Shown one piece after another: positions 1-9,723 of a DNA stretch of 59,403 nucleotides. Below the pieces are notes generated by a model. The model made no database searches, was not told the origin of the DNA, and worked only from the letters and a program-made list of their open reading frames with translations. This stretch comes from Pasteurellaceae bacterium 15-036681 (lineage in GTDB: Bacteria; Pseudomonadota; Gammaproteobacteria; Enterobacterales; Pasteurellaceae), in the NCBI GenBank assembly GCA_002002485.1, contig MQVI01000011.1:1-59403 (forward strand). Reading direction: 5' to 3'. Numbering within the stretch: the stretch's first letter is position 1; each line of letters begins with the position of its first letter. Position numbers and translations under genes: made by a program.

Positions 1-105
1 ATGATTGAGGGTTGCTTTGGTAATTTGAAGCAATTATTAGGTAATCACAGAAGAATGAATATAGAAACAAAAATGGCAATGATAGATCAAATATTAGGTG
101 TTTAG
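1..105 (+). CDS. C-terminal tail of an unrecognised protein (partial)
   Basis: An open frame runs from the first base to a TAG at 103-105 and gives 34 residues (MIEGCFGNLKQ...). The window edge probably cuts it on the left, although the first codon happens to be ATG. The IEGxFGxLKQ wording vaguely recalls the last helix of some DDE transposases, but it is too short to assign. A hairpin with a T-rich tail at 118-152 follows it. Function is unknown. Confidence 0.35.
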   Translation: MIEGCFGNLKQLLGNHRRMNIETKMAMIDQILGV

Positions 106-117
106 AATGCATAAAAA

Positions 118-152
118 ATGGTCATAACACAGGTTGTTTTATGACCATTAAT
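118..152 (+). terminator. Hairpin terminator after the partial left-edge gene
   Basis: A perfect 10-bp stem (ATGGTCATAA at 118-127, TTATGACCAT at 139-148) is followed by TAATTTT. The A-run at 113-118 means it could also act from the other strand. Confidence 0.55.
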
Positions 153-236
153 TTTGTCCTTTAGCGCATTTCTAATTTAAAAAACCATTAAAAATGTCCT
201 TTATGCCTAAATTTTGCAAAATTAAGCGATAAAAAT

Positions 237-265
237 ACCGCTTGTAGCTCAACACTACAAGCGGT
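237..265 (-). terminator. msbA terminator made from two inverted uptake signal words
   Basis: ACCGCTTGTAG (237-247) pairs perfectly with CTACAAGCGGT (255-265). Read on the minus strand it is followed by ATTTTTAT, as expected for intrinsic termination of msbA. Both arms contain the 9-base Apl-type uptake core ACAAGCGGT. Confidence 0.75.
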
Positions 266-270
266 TATTT

Positions 271-2049
271 TTATTCTCCAAATTGCAAACTGTGAAGTTG
301 CTTATAAGCACCACTATGTGCAAGTAACTGTTGGTGAGTGCCTCGCTCAATTATCTCACCATTATCAACAACCAGAATCTCGTCTGCTTTTTCAATAGTG
401 GATAGGCGATGTGCAATCACAAGGACTGTTCTATCTTTTTGTAATTCATCAAGAGCGGCTTGAATAGCACGTTCCGATTCAGTATCTAATGCAGAAGTTG
501 CCTCATCAAGCACTAACACCGGTGAGTTACGTAATAGCGCTCGTGCAATCGCCAAACGCTGACGCTGACCACCAGATAAACTCACACCGTTTTCGCCAAT
601 AATAGTATCCAAACCTTGTGGCATTTTTTCGATAAATTCCATAGCATAAGCTGCTTTTGCTGCTGCCTCAATCTGTTCACGACTATATTTATCTTTTGCT
701 GCATAAGCAATATTATTCGCAATAGTATCGTTAAATAGATGGACTTGCTGTGAAACAATCGCGCACTGCTCACGTAAGTTATTTAATGTGTAATCTTCAA
801 TTGGTGTACCATCTAAATAAATTTTTCCGCTATCAATATCATAAAAACGAGTGATTAAATTAGCAATCGTCGATTTACCTGAACCAGAGCGCCCTACTAG
901 CGCAAGCGTTTTTCCTGCTGGTAGAGTAAATGAAATATTTTTCAATGCAGGCTGCTCTTTACCAAAATAGGTAAATGTAACATCTTCAAAACGAATATCG
1001 CCATGAGCACGCCCAACTTTATATGTACCTTGATCTTTTTCTGTTGGCAAATCAAAGAGCGCAAATAACGTCTGGCTAGCAGCCATACCACGTTGGAACT
1101 GAGCATTTACATTCGTTAACGTTTTTAATGGACGTAAAATCCCCATTAATGCGCCAATTACTGCAGCAAATTCCCCTGCAGTTAAATCTCCTCCCATTAT
1201 CTCTGGAGAACCTGCTAAAAAGAGTACAACTGCAAGTGCAAGAGATGCAATTACCTGAATAATGGGATCTGAAATCGCAGTCGCAGCTGTCATTTTCATT
1301 CCTTTACGGCGCATATCGTTACTTGTATGATTAAAACGTTGTTCTTCAATTTCTTGTCCACCAAACGAGAGTACCACTTTATGCCCACGCAACATCTGCT
1401 CTGCACTTTCAGTCATGCTTCCCATCGATTCTTGCATATTGCGACTTAAACGACGAAAACGCTTTGAAACTATGCGAATTAATACCGCAATCACAGGTGC
1501 AATTAAAAATAAGACCAATGATAAACGCCAGCTGTAATAGAACATTGTTGCAACGAGGAACATAATGTACACCCCTTCACGCACAACACTTTGTAATGCA
1601 TTTGCTGATGAATTGGCAATTTGTTCCGAATCATAAGTAATACGCGAAAGCAGTTTACCCGATGAGTTTTGGTCAAAGAATGTGACTGGCATAAACATTA
1701 AATGTCTAAATACCTTTTGACGCATTGTCATAACTACCTTTCCTGATACCCAAGCAAGGCAGTAACTTGAAACAAAACTCGTTAAACCACGAGCAAAAAT
1801 CAAGCCAACGACAATAAATGCCATATACTTTAAGAAATTGCGATCAGAACCAGAACCAAATCCTTCATCAATTAAAGGTTTAAGCATGGTAATTAGATAA
1901 GCATCAGCTCCTGCGTTTAAGATCATCGCAAACATTGCTGCAACAATACCTAATTTATAAGGGGAGATCATCGGCCATAAACGTTTAAACGTCTGCCATG
2001 TGGATTGATCTTGAGTAAGCTCATCAAGAGCGAATGATTGTTTAGACAT
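271..2049 (-). CDS. msbA: Lipid A flippase, ABC transporter MsbA
   Basis: Inner-membrane half-transporter (592 aa; E. coli 582) that dimerises and flips core-lipid A across the inner membrane. The N-terminal ~330 residues hold six transmembrane helices. The C-terminal ATPase has Walker [10 protein letters not shown] (near residue 390), signature LSGGQRQR, Walker [13 protein letters not shown] and the switch histidine in AHRLST. All ATPase motifs are intact and the length fits MsbA better than other exporters. It ends at a strong terminator built from uptake signals. lpxK, its usual partner downstream, is not there; the next gene on the left is convergent. Confidence 0.95.
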   Translation of the reverse strand: MSKQSFALDELTQDQSTWQTFKRLWPMISPYKLGIVAAMFAMILNAGADAYLITMLKPLIDEGFGSGSDRNFLKYMAFIVVGLIFARGLTSFVSSYCLAWVSGKVVMTMRQKVFRHLMFMPVTFFDQNSSGKLLSRITYDSEQIANSSANALQSVVREGVYIMFLVATMFYYSWRLSLVLFLIAPVIAVLIRIVSKRFRRLSRNMQESMGSMTESAEQMLRGHKVVLSFGGQEIEEQRFNHTSNDMRRKGMKMTAATAISDPIIQVIASLALAVVLFLAGSPEIMGGDLTAGEFAAVIGALMGILRPLKTLTNVNAQFQRGMAASQTLFALFDLPTEKDQGTYKVGRAHGDIRFEDVTFTYFGKEQPALKNISFTLPAGKTLALVGRSGSGKSTIANLITRFYDIDSGKIYLDGTPIEDYTLNNLREQCAIVSQQVHLFNDTIANNIAYAAKDKYSREQIEAAAKAAYAMEFIEKMPQGLDTIIGENGVSLSGGQRQRLAIARALLRNSPVLVLDEATSALDTESERAIQAALDELQKDRTVLVIAHRLSTIEKADEILVVDNGEIIERGTHQQLLAHSGAYKQLHSLQFGE

Positions 2050-2110
2050 AATTTCTCATTTTTTGTAAAAATCGGCGCTATTTTAAAGGGAATTTGCATT
2101 TATACCAAAT

Positions 2111-2809
2111 TTAAAAGAAAAATGGCGAAATAAGCTTAAAAATCAATGGAGCAAAAAGGGAGGAAAGTAGCCCACACAATACCATTGATACCGAAGAATA
2201 GCTACCGGCTTTCACACTATATTCCATTGATCTAGCTGTTCCTAAAGCATGAGAAACAGCCCCCATACTTAAACCAATCGCTCTAGTATTAGTCACTTTC
2301 AATTTACTCAAAATGGTAATACCAAAAGCAGATCCTGTGATACCTGCGATAGAAACAGCCACAGCACTTAGCGAAGAATTACCGCCAATTTCCGCTGCAA
2401 TAGAAATAGCAATCGGTGTTGTAACAGATTTAGGTAATATTGAAGCAATAATATCTTTACTTGCACCAAATAGCATTGCTAAAAAAACACCACTTAGCAT
2501 TGTTGATAATGTTGCAGCAATAACAATAATGCTAATTTTTTTCCAATGTTTTCTAATTTGAGGCAATTGTTCATATAGAGGAATCGCAAGTGCAACGACA
2601 GACACTCCAAGCAAACTATTTAAAGGCTGATTCCCCTGATAATATTCTGTAAAAGATATCTTACTGACAAGCAGTGTCGCTACAATAAAAATCAACGATA
2701 GAATAAAGGGATTAAGAATAGAGGATTTCAATACCTTATTTATTTTGAGCGCAGCGATAAACAATAAAATGGTCAATAATGAGTAACCATATATAGCAAT
2801 ATCAATCAT
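2111..2809 (-). CDS. lrgB: LrgB/YohK-family membrane protein
   Basis: 232-residue, highly hydrophobic protein of the LrgB/CidB/YohK family, with about six or seven transmembrane helices. The family signature region PKSVTTPIAI followed by a Gly/Ala-rich stretch and the GLSMGAVSHALGTARS segment are visible. Family members act with LrgA/CidA-type small membrane proteins in murein hydrolase or programmed lysis control, or in glycolate/pyruvate movement. The role in Pasteurellaceae is not settled. Its start overlaps the end of the lrgA-like gene by 8 bp, so the two are translationally coupled. Confidence 0.88.
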   Translation of the reverse strand: MIDIAIYGYSLLTILLFIAALKINKVLKSSILNPFILSLIFIVATLLVSKISFTEYYQGNQPLNSLLGVSVVALAIPLYEQLPQIRKHWKKISIIVIAATLSTMLSGVFLAMLFGASKDIIASILPKSVTTPIAISIAAEIGGNSSLSAVAVSIAGITGSAFGITILSKLKVTNTRAIGLSMGAVSHALGTARSMEYSVKAGSYSSVSMVLCGLLSSLFAPLIFKLISPFFF

Positions 2810-3188
2810 CTTGTTGCTCCGATTTTTTAAATAGCCATTGCGCTAAATAACCAATAACAACCATACTTAGAATTGTACTAATAAAATTGGCAAGCAATAA
2901 TGAATCAAGATGAGATGAAATTGCCGAACCTTGTTCAACAATTCCTGCACAAATTGGTAGAAAAAAGAGAATCATGTAGCGTAATAGTGGGCGAGAGGCT
3001 GGAAAAATCCAATCAACTTTCACTAATTTAGTTACTAGCAAGGTAAATAAAATCAATAGTCCCCAAATACTTTCAGGTATACCAATAGGGATAAACTGAT
3101 TACATAACTTACCTAGATAAAGTATGAGAAACAATAGCCCTAAGGCTAGGATAAAACGGACTGTTTTAATTAATCCTGTATAAAACAT
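2802..3188 (-). CDS. lrgA: LrgA/CidA (YohJ) family holin-like protein
   Basis: 128-residue protein with four predicted transmembrane helices and a short charged C-terminus. It matches the holin-like LrgA/CidA/YohJ family, including the typical G(I/L)PES-containing loop before the second helix (IPIGIPESIWGLL). It is the first gene of a two-gene unit with the lrgB-like gene. It would form inner-membrane oligomers with LrgB. The substrate or physiological trigger cannot be read from the sequence. Confidence 0.87.
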   Translation of the reverse strand: MFYTGLIKTVRFILALGLLFLILYLGKLCNQFIPIGIPESIWGLLILFTLLVTKLVKVDWIFPASRPLLRYMILFFLPICAGIVEQGSAISSHLDSLLLANFISTILSMVVIGYLAQWLFKKSEQQDD

Positions 3189-3234
3189 AATGCTTTCCGC
3201 AAACTAGATAAAGCAAATTTAACCTTATAAAAAA

Positions 3235-5154
3235 TTAAATTCTTTTCAAAAACTCAATGACTTTGCTTAAATCACGTGTACGCTTTGATGGCGGCAAGCT
3301 TTTCAAGAACGTTGCGCCATAATTTCGCATCACCAAACGCGAATCGCAAATAATCACCACACCTTTATCAGTTACATCTCGAATTAAACGCCCTACCCCT
3401 TGTTTCAAAGTAATTACAGCTTCTGGAATTTGAATATCATTAAAAGGTTCTCCACCTTGTAATTTACAATCTTCCATTCGAGCTTTGAGTAGCGGTTCAT
3501 CAGGCGCAGTGAAAGGTAACTTATCAATAATCACTAATGATAAAGCATCACCACGCACATCAATCCCTTCCCAAAAACTTTGAGTTGCAACCAGAACACT
3601 ATTAGGCTCAGCAACAAACTTCTCAAGTAAACGGCTTTTACTCGTTTCACCTTGTAATAACACGCTCAAATTACTATGCTCACGTAAGAAATCAGCAAGA
3701 CCACGCATCATAAAATAAGAAGTGCAAAGTAAAAAACAACGCCCATTATTCGCCTCAATCACTGGCATTAATAATTGACCTAGTGCAGAAAGCGTATGAG
3801 ATTTGTTACTATCCGGCAAATATCGAGGAACACATAGTAGTGACTGATTTGGATAATCAAATGGACTTTGTAAAACCATCTGCTCCGCATTATCGATACC
3901 TAATCGATGGCAAAAATGATCAAATTTACCTCCGACTTCTAATGTTGCAGAGGTAAATACCCAGCCCGTTTTTTGCGTTTTAATTTGATCGCCAAATTTA
4001 TCTGAGACAGTTAGAGGCGTAATATGCATTCCAAAAGAGCGTCCATTTGCCTCATACCAATAGCAGTAACCGACAACTGTAGTATCGCTCAATTTTTTTA
4101 AAAGAACTTTGACCTCAGCTAAACGTTCAAAGATTTTATCTAGCGTTTCAGAACGACCCAGTGATTTTTTAACCACTTCACTCATAAAATCGAGATTTTC
4201 ATTTAATTTTTTTAAACCATCTACGACTTTTTGATCTTGAAACAATTCACGCAAATTACCACGCTTGGAACCTTCTCCCATTAATAAGCGGAAATCTTGT
4301 ACCACTTTTTGAAGGTGATCAGCCGCTTTGCCTAATTGCGCTTCATCACGTAATTCTGAGCGATAAACAATATTGGCATCTTTGCAAATATCAAATAATT
4401 GACGGGAGGTAAGAGATTGCCCGAAATATTGGCTTGCAATATCAGGAAGTTGATGTGCTTCATCAAAAATTACCAATTCCGCTTCAGGAATTAATTCACC
4501 AAAACCTGTCTCTTTTACCGCCATATCAGCGCAAAAGAGGTGATGATTTACCACAACAACATCAGCCTCCATTGCTTTACGACGGGCATGAACAACATAA
4601 CATTCCTTAAAATTCGGACAATCTGATCCTAAACAGCTTTCTGTGGTACTAACAAGTTGAGGTAAAATTGGGCTATCTTCTGCAATCGTAATACACTCAC
4701 TCAAATCCCCTGTCTTAGTGCTCGTTTGCCATTTACGCACTTTGCCTAAATCAGCCAAAACTGATCTATCGCCAAGTACTCCCATTGCCGTCACCTGTTC
4801 TAAACGCTCTAAACAGAGGTAGTTAGCTCGCCCTTTCAATAAAGCGACTTTCCCCTTGTAATTTAAGGCTTTTTGAATAGTAGGCAAATCACGATTAAAA
4901 AGCTGATCTTGTAAGTTTTTTGAACCAGTTGAAATAATGGTTTTCTTACCCGAAAGTAATGCAGGCACTAAATAGGCAAATGTTTTACCCGTTCCTGTTC
5001 CCGCTTCAATTACAGCACTATTGGCAGATTTTATCGTTCTTCCTACCGCTTGTGCCATTTCAAGCTGCGCATCACGAGGACGAAAGCCTTTGATATTTTT
5101 ACTCAAAGTACCGCTAGGACTAAAAGAGTCATTAATTTTTTGGGTAAGTTTCAT
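3235..5154 (-). CDS. yoaA: DinG-family DNA helicase YoaA
   Basis: XPD/DinG-type superfamily 2 helicase (639 aa; E. coli YoaA 636, DinG 716), so the length points to YoaA. Walker A EAGTGTGKT is at residues 50-58 and the DEAH box at 231-234. Four cysteines that would hold a 4Fe-4S cluster sit between motifs (C113, C174, C179, C185). The C-terminal motif GVGRLIRDVTDKG binds ATP. E. coli YoaA works with the Pol III chi subunit in repair of stalled forks. The gene stands alone between lrgAB and aspA, with no terminator visible just after it. Confidence 0.92.
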   Translation of the reverse strand: MKLTQKINDSFSPSGTLSKNIKGFRPRDAQLEMAQAVGRTIKSANSAVIEAGTGTGKTFAYLVPALLSGKKTIISTGSKNLQDQLFNRDLPTIQKALNYKGKVALLKGRANYLCLERLEQVTAMGVLGDRSVLADLGKVRKWQTSTKTGDLSECITIAEDSPILPQLVSTTESCLGSDCPNFKECYVVHARRKAMEADVVVVNHHLFCADMAVKETGFGELIPEAELVIFDEAHQLPDIASQYFGQSLTSRQLFDICKDANIVYRSELRDEAQLGKAADHLQKVVQDFRLLMGEGSKRGNLRELFQDQKVVDGLKKLNENLDFMSEVVKKSLGRSETLDKIFERLAEVKVLLKKLSDTTVVGYCYWYEANGRSFGMHITPLTVSDKFGDQIKTQKTGWVFTSATLEVGGKFDHFCHRLGIDNAEQMVLQSPFDYPNQSLLCVPRYLPDSNKSHTLSALGQLLMPVIEANNGRCFLLCTSYFMMRGLADFLREHSNLSVLLQGETSKSRLLEKFVAEPNSVLVATQSFWEGIDVRGDALSLVIIDKLPFTAPDEPLLKARMEDCKLQGGEPFNDIQIPEAVITLKQGVGRLIRDVTDKGVVIICDSRLVMRNYGATFLKSLPPSKRTRDLSKVIEFLKRI

Positions 5155-5276
5155 TAAATTTAAAGCTATATGTGAGATGTATTGAGGAATCTAATTAAAG
5201 AAAGATATAGGGATATTTTAACAGAATAGTGGTGTTTTTTACAGTAATTTATTAACAGTAATGACCTTAAAGATAA

Positions 5277-5297
5277 AAAGCGGGCCTAGCCCGCTTT
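5277..5297 (-). terminator. aspA terminator
   Basis: A 9-bp stem AAAGCGGGC (5277-5285) / GCCCGCTTT (5289-5297) with a 3-base loop. On the minus strand it runs into TTTTTATC. It lies just after the aspA stop codon. Confidence 0.85.
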
Positions 5298-5312
5298 GCT
5301 TACTTAAATCGA

Positions 5313-6737
5313 TTATTCATCTTCAAAGCATTTTGCTTTGTATTTTGGATTCATTAAGTTTTCAACAGAAAGAATATCATCTAACTGTGCTTCAGTTAAT
5401 AAGCCCATTTCTAACACAACATCGCGTACGCTTCTACCTGTCATTGCGCAAATTTTACCGACGATATCGCCGTTGTGGTGGCCAATAAATGGATTGAGGT
5501 AAGTAACAATACCAATTGAGTTGAATACGTAGTTTTCACAAATTTCTTTGTTTACTGTGATACCGTCAATACATCTATCACGTAGGTTCACGCAAGCATT
5601 CGCTAAAATTTCTATTGATTCAAACATTGCTTGACCAATTACCGGTTCCATTACGTTTAATTGTAATTGACCAGCTTCTGCTGCGAAGGTGATTGCTGTG
5701 TCGTTACCAATAACTTTGAAGCAAACTTGGTTTACTACTTCTGGCACAACTGGATTCACTTTTGCTGGCATAATTGATGAACCTGCTTGTAATTCAGGAA
5801 GGTTGATTTCATTTAAGCCTGCACGTGGACCAGATGAGAGTAAACGTAAGTCATTACAGATTTTTGATAATTTCACTGCTGAACGTTTTAAAGCACCGTG
5901 AACCATCACATAAGCACCACAGTCTGAGGTTGCTTCAATTAAGTTTTCAGAAAGAGTACAAGGTAGTTGTGTTACTTCAGAGAGGTATTTAACCGCTAAT
6001 GGTGCATAACCTTCTGGTGTATTTAAACCAGTACCAATTGCAGTTGCCCCTAAGTTCACTTCAAGTAACAATTCAGCAGTGCGTTTTAAACTACGAACTT
6101 CTTCATCAAGTAATACAGAGAATGCTTTGAACTCTTGGCCTACAGTCATTGGCACTGCATCTTGCAATTGAGTACGACCCATTTTTAAGATATTTGCAAA
6201 CTCTGCTGCTTTATTTTCGAAACCTTGTTGTAAATATAACACTTTCGAAATTAGTTGCATTACGCTGTTGTATACTGCAATGCGGAAACCAGTAGGATAA
6301 GCATCATTGGTTGATTGGCTTGCATTCACATGATCCATTGGATCTAAGAATTGGTATTCACCTTTTTTGTGACCTAAAATTTCCAATGCTAAGTTTGCAA
6401 TCACTTCATTGGTGTTCATATTCACCGATGTACCCGCACCACCTTGATAAACGTCAGATGGAAATTGATCCATACAGCGACCGTTCACTAATACTTCATC
6501 ACATGCTTGTACAATTGCTTTAGAAATTTTCTTCGGAATCGCACCTAATTCGCCATTCGCCAATGCAGTGGCTTTTTTCACCATTACCATACCACGAACA
6601 AACTCAGGAACATCTGAAATTGTATTTTTAGAAATATTGAAATTTTCTACCGCACGTAAGGTATGAATACCCCAATATACATCATTTGATACTTCACGTT
6701 CACCTAACAAATCTACTTCAATACGAGTATTACTCAT
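5313..6737 (-). CDS. aspA: Aspartate ammonia-lyase (aspartase)
   Basis: 474-residue fumarase/aspartase superfamily enzyme converting L-aspartate to fumarate plus ammonia in the cytoplasm. The family signature [10 protein letters not shown] is at residues 319-328. The substrate-binding TSVNMNTNE (103-111) and [10 protein letters not shown] (136-145) segments are intact, and the length is close to E. coli AspA (478). It is monocistronic, with a terminator directly after it and possible CRP/FNR sites upstream. In this family of bacteria aspartase feeds fumarate respiration. That would connect to the hydrogenase operon at 47.5-54 kb and to aspartate released by the glycosylasparaginase at 21.4 kb (inference). 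Confidence 0.95.
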   Translation of the reverse strand: MSNTRIEVDLLGEREVSNDVYWGIHTLRAVENFNISKNTISDVPEFVRGMVMVKKATALANGELGAIPKKISKAIVQACDEVLVNGRCMDQFPSDVYQGGAGTSVNMNTNEVIANLALEILGHKKGEYQFLDPMDHVNASQSTNDAYPTGFRIAVYNSVMQLISKVLYLQQGFENKAAEFANILKMGRTQLQDAVPMTVGQEFKAFSVLLDEEVRSLKRTAELLLEVNLGATAIGTGLNTPEGYAPLAVKYLSEVTQLPCTLSENLIEATSDCGAYVMVHGALKRSAVKLSKICNDLRLLSSGPRAGLNEINLPELQAGSSIMPAKVNPVVPEVVNQVCFKVIGNDTAITFAAEAGQLQLNVMEPVIGQAMFESIEILANACVNLRDRCIDGITVNKEICENYVFNSIGIVTYLNPFIGHHNGDIVGKICAMTGRSVRDVVLEMGLLTEAQLDDILSVENLMNPKYKAKCFEDE

Positions 6738-6851
6738 AATTTCCCCCTTTTTGCTGTGTACTGATTGTGTATAGGAAAATTTTTCCCTACGAAAATAAAT
6801 GTCATTACTGACTACCTGAGATTAATGATACAAAATAAAAAAGGAGAAAAA

Positions 6852-6867
6852 TGCGATCTAGATCATA
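6852..6867 (-). promoter_or_regulatory. Candidate CRP site upstream of aspA
   Basis: TGCGATCTAGATCATA matches the CRP layout TGTGA-N6-TCACA with 8 of 10 core bases. One half is TGCGA, the variant seen in Sxy-dependent CRP-S sites. About 10 bases further upstream of aspA, GATCATGAGCGAT contains a single FNR-like half (ATCAA on the minus strand). E. coli aspA is known to respond to both CRP and FNR. This is a pattern match only. Confidence 0.4.
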
Positions 6868-6965
6868 TTTTGAAGTTGATCATGAGCGATATAAATTTGG
6901 ATTTCAGATTAGTTTTTTTTATGATAAAAAGATTGGAAATATAACATATTGAAAATAATAAAATT

Positions 6966-7604
6966 TTAATCCAATGCATAACCTTGTTCAGGTAATAGCT
7001 GATCATCTAGATACGCATAACCATCTTTGAAATACAAACGCTCAGCACATAACCATTTTACGACTAATGGATAACAACGATGCTCCTGCTCAATAACTCT
7101 ATCAGCTACGTCATCGATATTATCTTCAGGATATATAGGCACTTTAGCTTGCAATATAATAGCTCCACCATCTACTTTCTCATTGACAAAATGAATCGTC
7201 ATCCCATGCTCAGTATCTCCAGCTTCCATCGCTCTTTGATGAGTATTCAAACCAGGATATTTTGGCAGTAAAGAAGGATGAATATTCACAATTTTGCCCA
7301 CAAAACGTTGAGTAAATTCAGGGGTTAGAATCTTCATATAGCCAGCAAGAATAATTACATCTGCTTTTAATTGCTCTATTTGGTCAGCAATGGCCATATC
7401 CATGGCTAAATTTGAGTCAAAATTTTTACGTGTAAAAATAAAGGAAGAAATACCCACTTGTTTAGCCCTTTCTAGCCCATAAGCATTTTCTTTATTCGAA
7501 ACCACACCAACAACTTTGCCATTGATTTTGCCTTTCTCAATTGCATCTATGATTTGTTGTAAATTCGAACCATTACCCGAGATCATCACCACGATGTTTT
7601 TCAT
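6966..7604 (-). CDS. purN: Phosphoribosylglycinamide formyltransferase PurN
   Basis: Folate-dependent GAR transformylase of purine synthesis. The start chosen at 7604 gives 212 residues, exactly the E. coli length. It is preceded by TAGGA at good spacing, and an in-frame ATG 14 codons earlier would add a non-family extension. The nucleotide-binding loop GNGSNLQQ (10-17), catalytic N107 and H109 (NIHPSLLPKYPG) and D145 are all present. It follows purM on the same strand, as in E. coli, but 145 bp of palindrome-bearing DNA separate the two. Confidence 0.94.
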   Translation of the reverse strand: MKNIVVMISGNGSNLQQIIDAIEKGKINGKVVGVVSNKENAYGLERAKQVGISSFIFTRKNFDSNLAMDMAIADQIEQLKADVIILAGYMKILTPEFTQRFVGKIVNIHPSLLPKYPGLNTHQRAMEAGDTEHGMTIHFVNEKVDGGAIILQAKVPIYPEDNIDDVADRVIEQEHRCYPLVVKWLCAERLYFKDGYAYLDDQLLPEQGYALD

Positions 7605-7633
7605 ATTTATTTTTCCTAATAAAGCATCATCGT

Positions 7634-7737
7634 AGGGGCAGATCATATCTGCCCCTTTAATAGCTATTAAGCAAACTCAGGGCGGATATTATCCGCCCCT
7701 ACATACAACATAGCCCAACATTATCTATGTTAGGCTA
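7634..7737. repeat. Purine operon intergenic palindromes (three stem-loops)
   Basis: Three hairpins lie in tandem between purN and purM: AGGGGCAGAT/ATCTGCCCCT (7634-7656), AGGGCGGAT/ATCCGCCCCT (7679-7700) and TAGCCcAACAT/ATGTTaGGCTA (7711-7737). The third is followed by eight T on the plus strand. The first two belong to the dispersed GTAGGGGC-type family seen at several other gaps in this window. They could stabilise or attenuate the purMN transcript. Confidence 0.7.
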
Positions 7738-7749
7738 CATTTTTTTTGA

Positions 7750-8781
7750 TTAGACAATCTCAACCTGTTCTGTGCCAGAACCTAGATTTTCGATTTTACC
7801 GATTACCCAAGCTTTTTCGCCTGCTTGTTCTAAAACGGCAAGTGCTGTTTCTACGTCTTTGCTAGGTAACGCAATCACCATACCAACGCCACAGTTGAAA
7901 GTACGGTACATTTCATAACGGCTGATATTGCCTTTTTCTTGCAACCATTTAAATGCTGGCTGCCATTCCCAGCTTTTTTCATCGATTACCGCTTTAACAT
8001 TATGCGGTAATACACGTGGAATATTTTCCCAGAAACCGCCACCCGTTAAGTGAGCAATCGCATGTACATTAACCTTCTTAATTAATTGTAAGATAGATTT
8101 CACATAAATCTTGGTCGGAGCAAGGAAATGATCTCCAAGTGGTTTACCTTCTAACAAATCTGTAGGACTTGCAGCACTCACTTCTAAAACTTTACGAATT
8201 AATGAGTAGCCGTTTGAATGTGGACCGCTTGACCCCAAGGCAATTAATGTATCACCGACGTGAACTTTTGAACCATCAATAATTTCCGATTTTTCAACAA
8301 CGCCAACACAGAAGCCTGCTAAATCGTAGTCACCTTCGTGATACATTCCCGGCATTTCAGCGGTTTCGCCACCAACTAATGCACAACCCGATTGCTCACA
8401 GCCGTCTGCAATGCCTTTAATAACAGAACTCGCCACATCAACATCAAGCTTGCCTGTTGCATAATAGTCTAAGAAGAAAAGCGGTTCAGCACCTTGTACA
8501 ACTAAGTCATTCACACACATTGCCACTAGATCAACACCAATAGTATTGTGTTTATTTAAATCGATGGCTAAACGCAATTTAGTACCAACACCATCGGTGC
8601 CTGAGACCAAAATAGGTTCCTTATATTTAGTAGGCAATGCACATAAAGCGCCAAACCCACCTAAGCCTCCCATAACTTCAGGTCGACGTGTACGCTTCAC
8701 ATCGCCCTTAATTCTCTCAACTAATTCATTTCCTGCGTGAATATCAACGCCCGCATCTTTATAGCTCAATTGTGATGTCAC
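7750..8781 (-). CDS. purM: Phosphoribosylformylglycinamidine cyclo-ligase PurM
   Basis: AIR synthetase of purine biosynthesis (343 aa; E. coli 345), ATP-dependent ring closure giving AIR. The start is GTG with AGAGG eight bases upstream. Conserved PurM-superfamily segments are visible: GGLGGFGAL near the N-terminus, [35 protein letters not shown] and [15 protein letters not shown]. First gene of a purMN unit. A perfect PurR operator overlaps its promoter, so repression by purines is expected. Confidence 0.95.
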   Translation of the reverse strand: MTSQLSYKDAGVDIHAGNELVERIKGDVKRTRRPEVMGGLGGFGALCALPTKYKEPILVSGTDGVGTKLRLAIDLNKHNTIGVDLVAMCVNDLVVQGAEPLFFLDYYATGKLDVDVASSVIKGIADGCEQSGCALVGGETAEMPGMYHEGDYDLAGFCVGVVEKSEIIDGSKVHVGDTLIALGSSGPHSNGYSLIRKVLEVSAASPTDLLEGKPLGDHFLAPTKIYVKSILQLIKKVNVHAIAHLTGGGFWENIPRVLPHNVKAVIDEKSWEWQPAFKWLQEKGNISRYEMYRTFNCGVGMVIALPSKDVETALAVLEQAGEKAWVIGKIENLGSGTEQVEIV

Positions 8782-8816
8782 AGTAAAAACCTCTAACTAA
8801 TCAAAAAGTTGAGCGG

Positions 8817-8822
8817 ATTATA
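8817..8822 (-). promoter_or_regulatory. purM promoter -10 (extended)
   Basis: On the minus strand the sequence reads TGGTATAAT: a consensus -10 with the upstream TG of an extended promoter. The -35 region falls inside the PurR operator and is poor, which is usual for extended -10 promoters. Confidence 0.7.
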
Positions 8823-8827
8823 CCATT

Positions 8828-8843
8828 AAGCAAACGTTTGCGG
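8828..8843. promoter_or_regulatory. PurR operator of purMN
   Basis: GCAAACGTTTGC at 8830-8841 is a perfect palindrome matching the core of the PurR consensus ACGCAAACGTTTGCGT. It covers the -35 zone of the purM promoter, as expected for repression by PurR with hypoxanthine or guanine. Confidence 0.88.
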
Positions 8844-9117
8844 TAGCAATAAATAAACAATTATCGTAAATTTAAAGTATCTAAACAGCTAATATTTACT
8901 TAGTAGGAATAAAGAACAATCTTATAACGGCCTTCACAAATTCCTCTATCAAAAGAAAATGTGTAAACCCAACCTTCTAAACTAAATATTTACACAATTT
9001 TTTGCAAATTCATTTGCTAAATGATAAAAGTTCTGCTATTTATACGCGCTTTAAAATTATCCCCCAAATTTAATTAGATTCTCTAAGGAATAATTCCAAA
9101 GAAAACAGGAGTGAATT
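8844..9117. other. Intergenic region between purM and dksA
   Basis: AT-rich DNA separating divergent purM and dksA. Apart from the purM operator and promoter at its left end and the dksA ribosome site (ACAGGAG, 9106-9112), I see no ORF, strong hairpin or repeat. Confidence 0.5.
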
Positions 9118-9564
9118 ATGACAGTGGCAAAACCCACTTCTTTAAGCCTATTAGCAATTGCTGGTGTAACCCCATATCAGCCTGCAAAAGATGAAGAATA
9201 TATGAATGATGCACAGGTTGAGCATTTCCGCAAAATTCTTAAAGCATGGCATGCACAAATTATGGAAGAGGCTGAGCGCACAAAAATCCAGATGCAAGAT
9301 GATGTAACAAATTTTGCAGATCCTGCTGACAGAGCAACCCAAGAAGAAGAATTTAGTTTAGAATTACGCAATCGTGACCGTGAACGTAAATTATTAAAAC
9401 GTATTGAACAAACCTTAATTAAATTAAGTGATGGTGACTACGGCTATTGCGATGCTTGTGGCATTGAAATCGGTTTAAAACGTTTAGAAGCACGCCCAAC
9501 CGCTGAATTATGCGTGGACTGCAAAACGCTTGCAGAAATCCGCGAAAAGCAAATGGGTGGTTAA
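9118..9564 (+). CDS. dksA: RNA polymerase-binding transcription factor DksA
   Basis: 148-residue DksA (E. coli 151) that enters the RNA polymerase secondary channel and acts with ppGpp on stable RNA and amino acid promoters. The coiled-coil tip motif FADPADRA places the key acidic residues at D68 and D71. A four-cysteine zinc site is complete (C111, C114, C132, C135). ACAGGAG lies just upstream of the ATG. Followed by pcnB and folK, the gammaproteobacterial order, though gluQ is absent between them. Confidence 0.96.
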   Translation: MTVAKPTSLSLLAIAGVTPYQPAKDEEYMNDAQVEHFRKILKAWHAQIMEEAERTKIQMQDDVTNFADPADRATQEEEFSLELRNRDRERKLLKRIEQTLIKLSDGDYGYCDACGIEIGLKRLEARPTAELCVDCKTLAEIREKQMGG

Positions 9565-9576
9565 TTAGTTATTTTT

Positions 9577-9699
9577 AAATAATGTTCGGTGAGTGTGATC
9601 ACTGATTTATAAATTGTAAGGTGGATATTCTTGTCCGCCTTTTCCTGTTAATTTTATTTGTGAGCAGAAATGCCCCTACAGGATGCCGAACATCATTTT
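9577..9699. repeat. Short inverted-repeat element downstream of dksA
   Basis: Near-matching ends (AAATAATGTTCGG at 9577-9589 and the complement of CCGAACATCATTTT at 9686-9699) enclose about 96 bases. The inner part has the hairpin AAGGTGGA/TCCGCCTT (9618-9641, followed by TTTCC), which can also act as the dksA terminator. It also has a GCAGAAATGCCCCTACAGG piece resembling the other GC-rich intergenic repeats. It looks like a small MITE-like insertion. Confidence 0.5.
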
Positions 9700-9708
9700 A
9701 TTTAATCC

Positions 9709-9723
9709 CTGAGGTGTCTTATT
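9709..9723 (+). promoter_or_regulatory. Ribosome binding site and AUU start of pcnB
   Basis: TGAGGTG then TCTT then ATT. This is the only well-placed Shine-Dalgarno in the open frame, which begins after the TAA at 9703-9705. It decides the start in favour of AUU. Confidence 0.75.

Noticed and set aside
1-105. Insertion sequence at the left edge
   Set aside because: The short tail only loosely resembles a transposase C-terminus and no terminal inverted repeat or target duplication could be shown.
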